In this document: positions 59,040 to 64,000 of the stretch, one piece after another
Layout of the letters: the number at the start of each line of letters is the position of its first letter
How positions within the stretch are numbered: position 1 is the first letter of the stretch
From: Cryptomeria japonica
Taxonomy: Eukaryota; Streptophyta; Pinopsida; Cupressales; Cupressaceae
DNA length: 64,000 nt
Direction of reading: 5' to 3'
Assembly: GCF_030272615.1 (NCBI RefSeq)
Contig: NC_081414.1
Span: 661,864,438-661,928,437 of the forward strand
Notes under the pieces: generated by a model
The model's database searches: none
The model's input: the letters and a program-made list of their open reading frames with translations, nothing else
Told to the model about the DNA's origin: nothing
Program-made: the position numbers and the translations under genes

Positions 59040-62000
59040 AGGAGTTCTTTTCCGGGTGGAAAGAAAAGTGGAATGGATAGAGCTACACAACACCTTCCTG
59101 CGATTGAAATTCATGACGAGGAACCATAGCAAGTAGGGATTGCTCAGACAGAACAAGAAGCTTCCCAATCAAAGGTGGCTCCGGTGCAAAAAAGGAGGAC
59201 TACTAAAAAAGGAGAGGCCTCAACGCCAAAAGAAAAGGAGCCGAAAGAGAAGAAACCTAGGCTCCAAGAAGGAAACGGGAAGCTCAGGCATCTAAAAATT
59301 TTAACAAAAAGGAATGAAATCCATGAAGAGAGACTTGAGAAGCATATACGAGCGCTCCAAGCTGTTATTGAAGTGCCTATTGTAGCCCAACAAGACCTAC
59401 TGACAAAGAAGAGCCTTTGTTGTATCAACTTGTCGGACGTGCTTCCTGCATCCTCCATGAGCATTAGGGATGCTAATAATCTAATGGATGGTTGTGTGTG
59501 ATGTGGGGATGCTCGTATTCCTGAGAGAGGCTGGAATTGATTCCAATATTTCTACAACAATAAGGATGAACCAATTCCTAGGCCCAATCCCTGGAGATTT
59601 GACATGGCTAAATTAATTGTGCCAGATGTTTTCATGGAACTGGATTTAATTAGAGCCCGAGAAGCAATGTATGATCCTGCTTCAAAGACAATAAGGACTG
59701 CAAAAGGCACAATCCTAGTTGATATAAACCCTATGGAGATTATCAATTGCTTTGGTCTTACAAGGCGTGCAGTCATTGATATTGATGTCAAGAAGTTTGA
59801 GCATGAATATCGGTTAAGGAGAAAGTATTATAGGGACAAGGAGGTTCAACTATTTAGGAAAAGGGATTGGCATGGCGATGTAGCACCAATCATTCCAATT
59901 GACAAGGAGTCTTTTGTTGTTGAATCATTTGAGAAGTATTTTGTTAAAACCTATTATGCTTTATGTCAAATCTCGGGAGAGGATGCAGAAGAAAAGATGC
60001 CATTAGGGATAATGATGACGGGAATGAAAATTCAGCATAAGTATGTGAATTTAGAATAGGACTATGCTACATATATTTCTGGGAAGATCCATGAAGAGTT
60101 AATTAGAGCAGCAGATAAACCCATGGAGATAGAGCTGAAGTATTCTTCTTTGTTGTCTCATTTGATTCTCTTTCAACACAAGTATGAGTGGAGCCCAAGT
60201 CTTCAACTCAAATTCTATGATAATAATGCTATGGCCTTCTCGGTACAAAGATGGTGTCATATCTGGGACAAGACATGTGAGTTTGTTGTTTATGTGATGT
60301 ATCATCAACACTTTGTTATGAGGATCATGTCATGGTTGGGTGTGATAATGAGCAAAGTTCCAGCCAAAGTGATGGATTTTCTGAGGCCGAAAGAAAACAA
60401 AATGGATGACCAAGGAAGGTTTAATCTTGTTCATTGTTTCCTTTTTTTAGATCACACAATAATAAGGGTGTACGGGTACCCTCAACCTCCTCACCAATTG
60501 CCCATTTATGTTTCTCACAGACTAGCATTTCTTGAATTCATGTGGCAAATATCGTGGACCCAAAAGTTTCATTTGGTCGAACAAAGGAAAGGCTCTTTAA
60601 TCCCCAAATCCACAAGGTTTGGTGAACTTGCAATACTGGACAAAGTTGTTGATAGATTGCAAAATTATTTGATAACAAGATGTGCATTGAGGTATGGCAA
60701 GAAAAGTAACTTTGACCCTGAAGGATATATATAGTGGCTTAGGGCCAAAATCAAGAGAGGGTCTTTCAATCATGACTTGGATTTGAATGAAGATGTGATA
60801 AGAAACTGCCTTACTACAAAACAAGTCATGCAAAGGAGAAAGAAGTGGGCAATTCTCACAAAATTGGAGAATGATACAAGGGTGAAGTCCCCTAATTTTC
60901 AAGGATTCTTTTCCAAGGAGAAAAAACATGTGGTGAGAATTTAGAAAATGTTTGAAAATTTTGAGTCCATTTTTACTGGAGCATACAACATTGAAGATGA
61001 CATGGCTCACGGGGAGACAAGGGAATATGTTCCTCAACATGTTCTAGAATAGCAACAAGTACCATTAGAGCAACATGAGGAAGCTATGGGAGGCCAGGTT
61101 GGAGGTGGTCTTATTGATGAAGAAGTTGAACAAATCCTTTCTTCACCTCCTAGGGATGTGCAGATAATAGAGGAGACTCAAAGCAGAAGTGCATTTGGCC
61201 AACCTATTCCACTTGACAAGTGTGAGGATGAGCGAGCCATTGCTGCTCATATAATGATGTCTGGTGATGATTTTGTTAAGAGGCCTGAGTTCAAGGCTCT
61301 ATGGTTGCAAGTGGTGGGTCCACCCGAGGGAATCCCAAAGATTCAATCTTTGGAGGATCTTAATTTAGATCACATAAACTCGTAGGAGGCCAGAGAAATA
61401 GTTAAGGAAAGTGGGATGTTGCTTATACCAGATTGGAATTTGGAAACAATGTTTTTATTGGATCAGATAAGACAATAGCCAGACCCCATGTTTGCTGCAA
61501 AATTTGAAAAAGGAGGTTACAGTAGATTTGGTTATCATCCTACCATCAAGGCATTAGCCCAATGGGCAAAAGCCCCAAGTACCAATAAGCCTAGAGTTTT
61601 GATTGGTGTGGAAGAAAGAACAAGGGATGGGGCCATCATATGGACTTTAAAGGAGACCTTAGTTATGGAGGTAGTGACTTTGTCAATGCACTCTGCCATG
61701 TTTGCCTTGGATGCAGTCAAGTTGCAAGAGAAGGAGAAAATGACCCTTTTGCAGGAGAGAATAGAAATACATGAAGATTACACAAAGGTGTTAATGGAGG
61801 ATGCCTAATTAAAGAAACAAGTGGAGAAGCAGGCAATTGCACCTCCTCCTATGGTCATCCAACAAGGAGAATCCTCACAAGCCATGGAGGAAATAAATTC
61901 TTTGAAGAAGGAGAATAGTGATCTCAAACAACAATTGCAGGCCAAGGATCAATAGATATTGAGGACATAATCCATGGCCAAGGACATGGTTATTACTATG

Positions 62001-62588
62001 ATTAAGAGAACCTTTTCACATCTATTAAGATCAATTTTGAATAAAATTGAAGATGTATACAATTCTTTCTATAATCTTTTAGAAGGGGCTACTAAGTGCT
62101 CCAAGTTTTTTATTGATTTGAAGGAAATTTTTGAAGGATGGAGAGCTTTGGGACCAAAGATTAGAGATTTAAACATTGCAGTTCAATATATGCGAAGGCC
62201 ACCCCAACCATTATCAGATTTTTGCATAGCTCATGAAGCACTAGTAAGTGAAATTCATTATTTAGATGATAAAGATGCTTCAACAAAGGAGAGAATGCGA
62301 AGTTTCAATGAATTGAAGCATTGGATCATTCCCCTCCTTCATAATGAAAGTTCAGAGTTGAAGCCTTCTGTTGAATGGAGGAAGGAATATGAAGACGCCA
62401 TTAATCTCGTCATTCAGAAGATTATTAATAAGGATCACATCAATGAGCCAATGTATTACTCAGTTATTGACAAATTGATTCCAACTGACACGGCTTACTC
62501 AAGGTTTGTTGTGGGAGTAAGAGCAGTTATTGATGCTAAGTGCAAGGAGGCCCCAAACCTTGTTCAATTGATCAAGAATGTGGAATGA

Positions 62589-63450
62589 CCAATAGGTTTT
62601 GCAGTTCACAGCTAGCATGAGAAGCACTATGTGGTTAAGGATGTTTGATGAGTTGGCGTTGTAGTTAGGATTGAAGAATATCAGATAAAAACAGTTTTGT
62701 ATTTTGTTGAAGGCAAAAGCTTGTATTTGTTTAGGCACGGTTTTTCTTGCTTTGAAGTTTAAAGATGCTTGAGGCATATTCTCAAACAATACAATGTAAT
62801 TTTGACATGTGTCATTAGCCCGAAGCTTGTTTTGCTCCTTGTTTTTCTATAAAACGAATTCAGGGTTGATTAACAAAGGGTTCTGGGATTTTGTAGCTAG
62901 CATATACTTGAAGGAAAACGCTCTGAGCTCAAAGTTTTGTGTTATTTTGAATTGTGCATCCACAACTCTGAATTAATGAAGCAATTTCGTCATTTTTTGT
63001 CTATCTTTCCTATTTTGTTATCTTTCATGATTCATGTTTATCAAGGATGAATGAGTATTGTCTTTGTAGTTGTGAATGTGTAATTGCATAGTTAGGGTTC
63101 TTTTCAAGGAAAAGATTAAATGCTTGCTATGAATTGCAAGGGATGATGAAATGGCAGAAATCTCATAAGTATGATTCATGGTGGGAAATATTAGGTGTTG
63201 TTGTGAGGCATCAATATTTGTAAATGAATTGTGGAATCGCTAAATTCGGGAAATGTTGACTCTGTTACCTTAGGATAGGCACTACTCTATATGTTGGTAT
63301 GATATTTCAAACAATCTTTAATTGATAATCGTTTTAATCTTCTTCTTCTTTTTGTCTTTTTTCTTTTTTCTAGCTGTGTTGTTTGTTCTTATTCTCTTAG
63401 AAACCAATCTAATTTTAATGTACTTGTTGGATATTGTTGTTGCTAGGATA
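62589..63450. other. 3' flank of the unknown gene
   Basis: No gene recognised. A CTATAAAACG box near 62847 could be a promoter of an LTR or gene on the plus strand; a partner LTR upstream of the unknown gene was looked for and not found. Confidence 0.4.
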
Positions 63451-64000
63451 TGTTGTTGTCATTGATGTCAACATATTCCTGTGGTTTGGTGTTGCAAAGA
63501 AATGTTTTAGTGATCTGGTGATTGCAGTGAATTGATTTGATTGGTTTATTTGTTTAAGATGCTGAATCAACTAGAGATACCTCATTCTTTATTGATTTCA
63601 TGTTGCTATGTGATGATTTGGTTGAATTGTGGATTCCGGTATGGAAACTAGTTCTCAGTGTTGAGTGTTGAAGTGTTCTAGTGTTTGATCCATTGTGCTT
63701 CGGTATGATCATATCTTGTGTTGTGGATCTGGGAGAGTGTTTGGGATGCTCGTGTGTATCTTCATTTCAAATGTTTCATGATTTGGTGCTTCAGAAGCTA
63801 TCTTTCTTATTCGAGTTGTTGTTTTTAAGCGTTCTTGAGTGTTAACGTGTTGATCGATGAATATTTGAATAAGTGGTGTTGGTGCAGCTATTGCAGATGG
63901 TTTTAACATGCTTGTTGGTGTTTCCTAATCATGTCCTATTTGTTTTGATGGTCCGCATTGATCATTGTGCGTGTTCTTGATGATCTTATGGGTTCGGTGA
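63451..64000 (+). mobile_element. Start of a Copia-type LTR at the right edge
   Basis: Begins TGTTGTTGTC followed by ATTGATGTCAACA, like the U3 starts of the Copia LTRs at 6-18 kb, which contain GTCATTGATGTCAA in the same place. It is in the plus orientation and is cut by the window, so it could be a full element or a solo LTR. Confidence 0.6.

Larger units (their letters stand above)
56947..62588 (+). pseudogene. Large unknown coding frame, about 1,180 codons, interrupted by a solo LTR
   Basis: ATG 56947 begins MAKRGG; a solo LTR (56967-59039) interrupts it and the same frame resumes after the duplicated pentamer at 59045 and runs to TGA 62586. Twelve in-frame stops occur (TAG at 59127, 60057, 60732, 60942, 61050, 61383, 61476, 61953; TGA at 59499, 59538; TAA at 61806, 61968) but I found no frameshift. 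The deduced protein has a lysine-rich start (KKGEASTPKEKEPKEKKPR), a long central part (INPMEIINCFGLTRRAVIDID, FRKRDWHGDVAP, PQPPHQLPIYVSHRLAFLEF), an acidic stretch, a coiled coil (INSKLKKEN-like, 61880-61950) and a conserved-looking end (DLNIAVQYMRRPPQPLSDF). No RT, integrase, transposase or known enzyme motif was seen. I do not recognise the family. Confidence 0.75.

Noticed and set aside
56480-63450. LTR pair around the unknown large frame
   Set aside because: Upstream (56.0-56.8 kb) and downstream (62.6-63.4 kb) sequences were compared by eye and show no convincing match.

Overview
The window looks like nuclear DNA of a seed plant, most likely a conifer. It is AT-rich and almost wholly built of nested retrotransposons. 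The only host-type gene recognised is an intronless plant pentatricopeptide-repeat (PPR) gene at 26.7-28.3 kb. The conifer assignment is an inference from the bulk and age of the repeats and from LTR families that feel gymnosperm-like; no taxon-specific marker was found.

Layout. 0-6.3 kb: a LINE reverse-transcriptase fragment on the minus strand, a decayed multi-frame coding relic, then AT-rich DNA with a (TA)n microsatellite and several small tandem duplications. 6.3-18.8 kb: a minus-strand Ty1/Copia element interrupted by a second complete minus-strand Copia element at 9.3-15.8 kb. 18.8-26.7 kb: a plus-strand Copia relic with a 4.4-kb LINE (16-bp target duplication) inserted near its 3' end. 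26.7-28.7 kb: the PPR gene, whose frame stops exactly where the DYW deaminase HxE motif should be, followed by two decayed tandem DYW-like segments. 29.5-40.5 kb: a minus-strand Ty3/Gypsy element (TSD GTTCT) lacking gag-protease, split inside its RT by a 6.0-kb insertion (TSD CCTGA) that carries gag and protease only and has inverted LTR arms. 41.5-48.6 kb: a nearly intact chromodomain Gypsy element (chromovirus) with a perfect TSD and one in-frame TGA in pol. 48.6-56 kb: LTR-like relics and a 1.45-kb-spaced tandem duplication carrying exon-like blocks. 56.9-62.6 kb: the least explained object, a single reading frame of about 1,180 codons with 12 in-frame stops and no frameshift that I could find, disrupted after codon 6 by a solo Copia LTR that itself holds a solo Gypsy LTR. 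The right edge enters another Copia-type LTR.

How the parts relate. Insertion order can be read from the nesting and target duplications: the old coding frame at 59 kb predates its solo Copia LTR, which predates the solo Gypsy LTR; the outer Copia predates the inner one; the minus Gypsy predates its gag-only insertion. The chromovirus looks youngest, its LTRs differing by only about 2% by eye. Reading frames decay mostly by stop codons rather than indels, many explicable as C-to-T changes (CAG, CAA or CGA codons), as expected for methylated, silenced repeats. All percentages, boundaries and family calls come from reading by eye; no alignment or database search was run.
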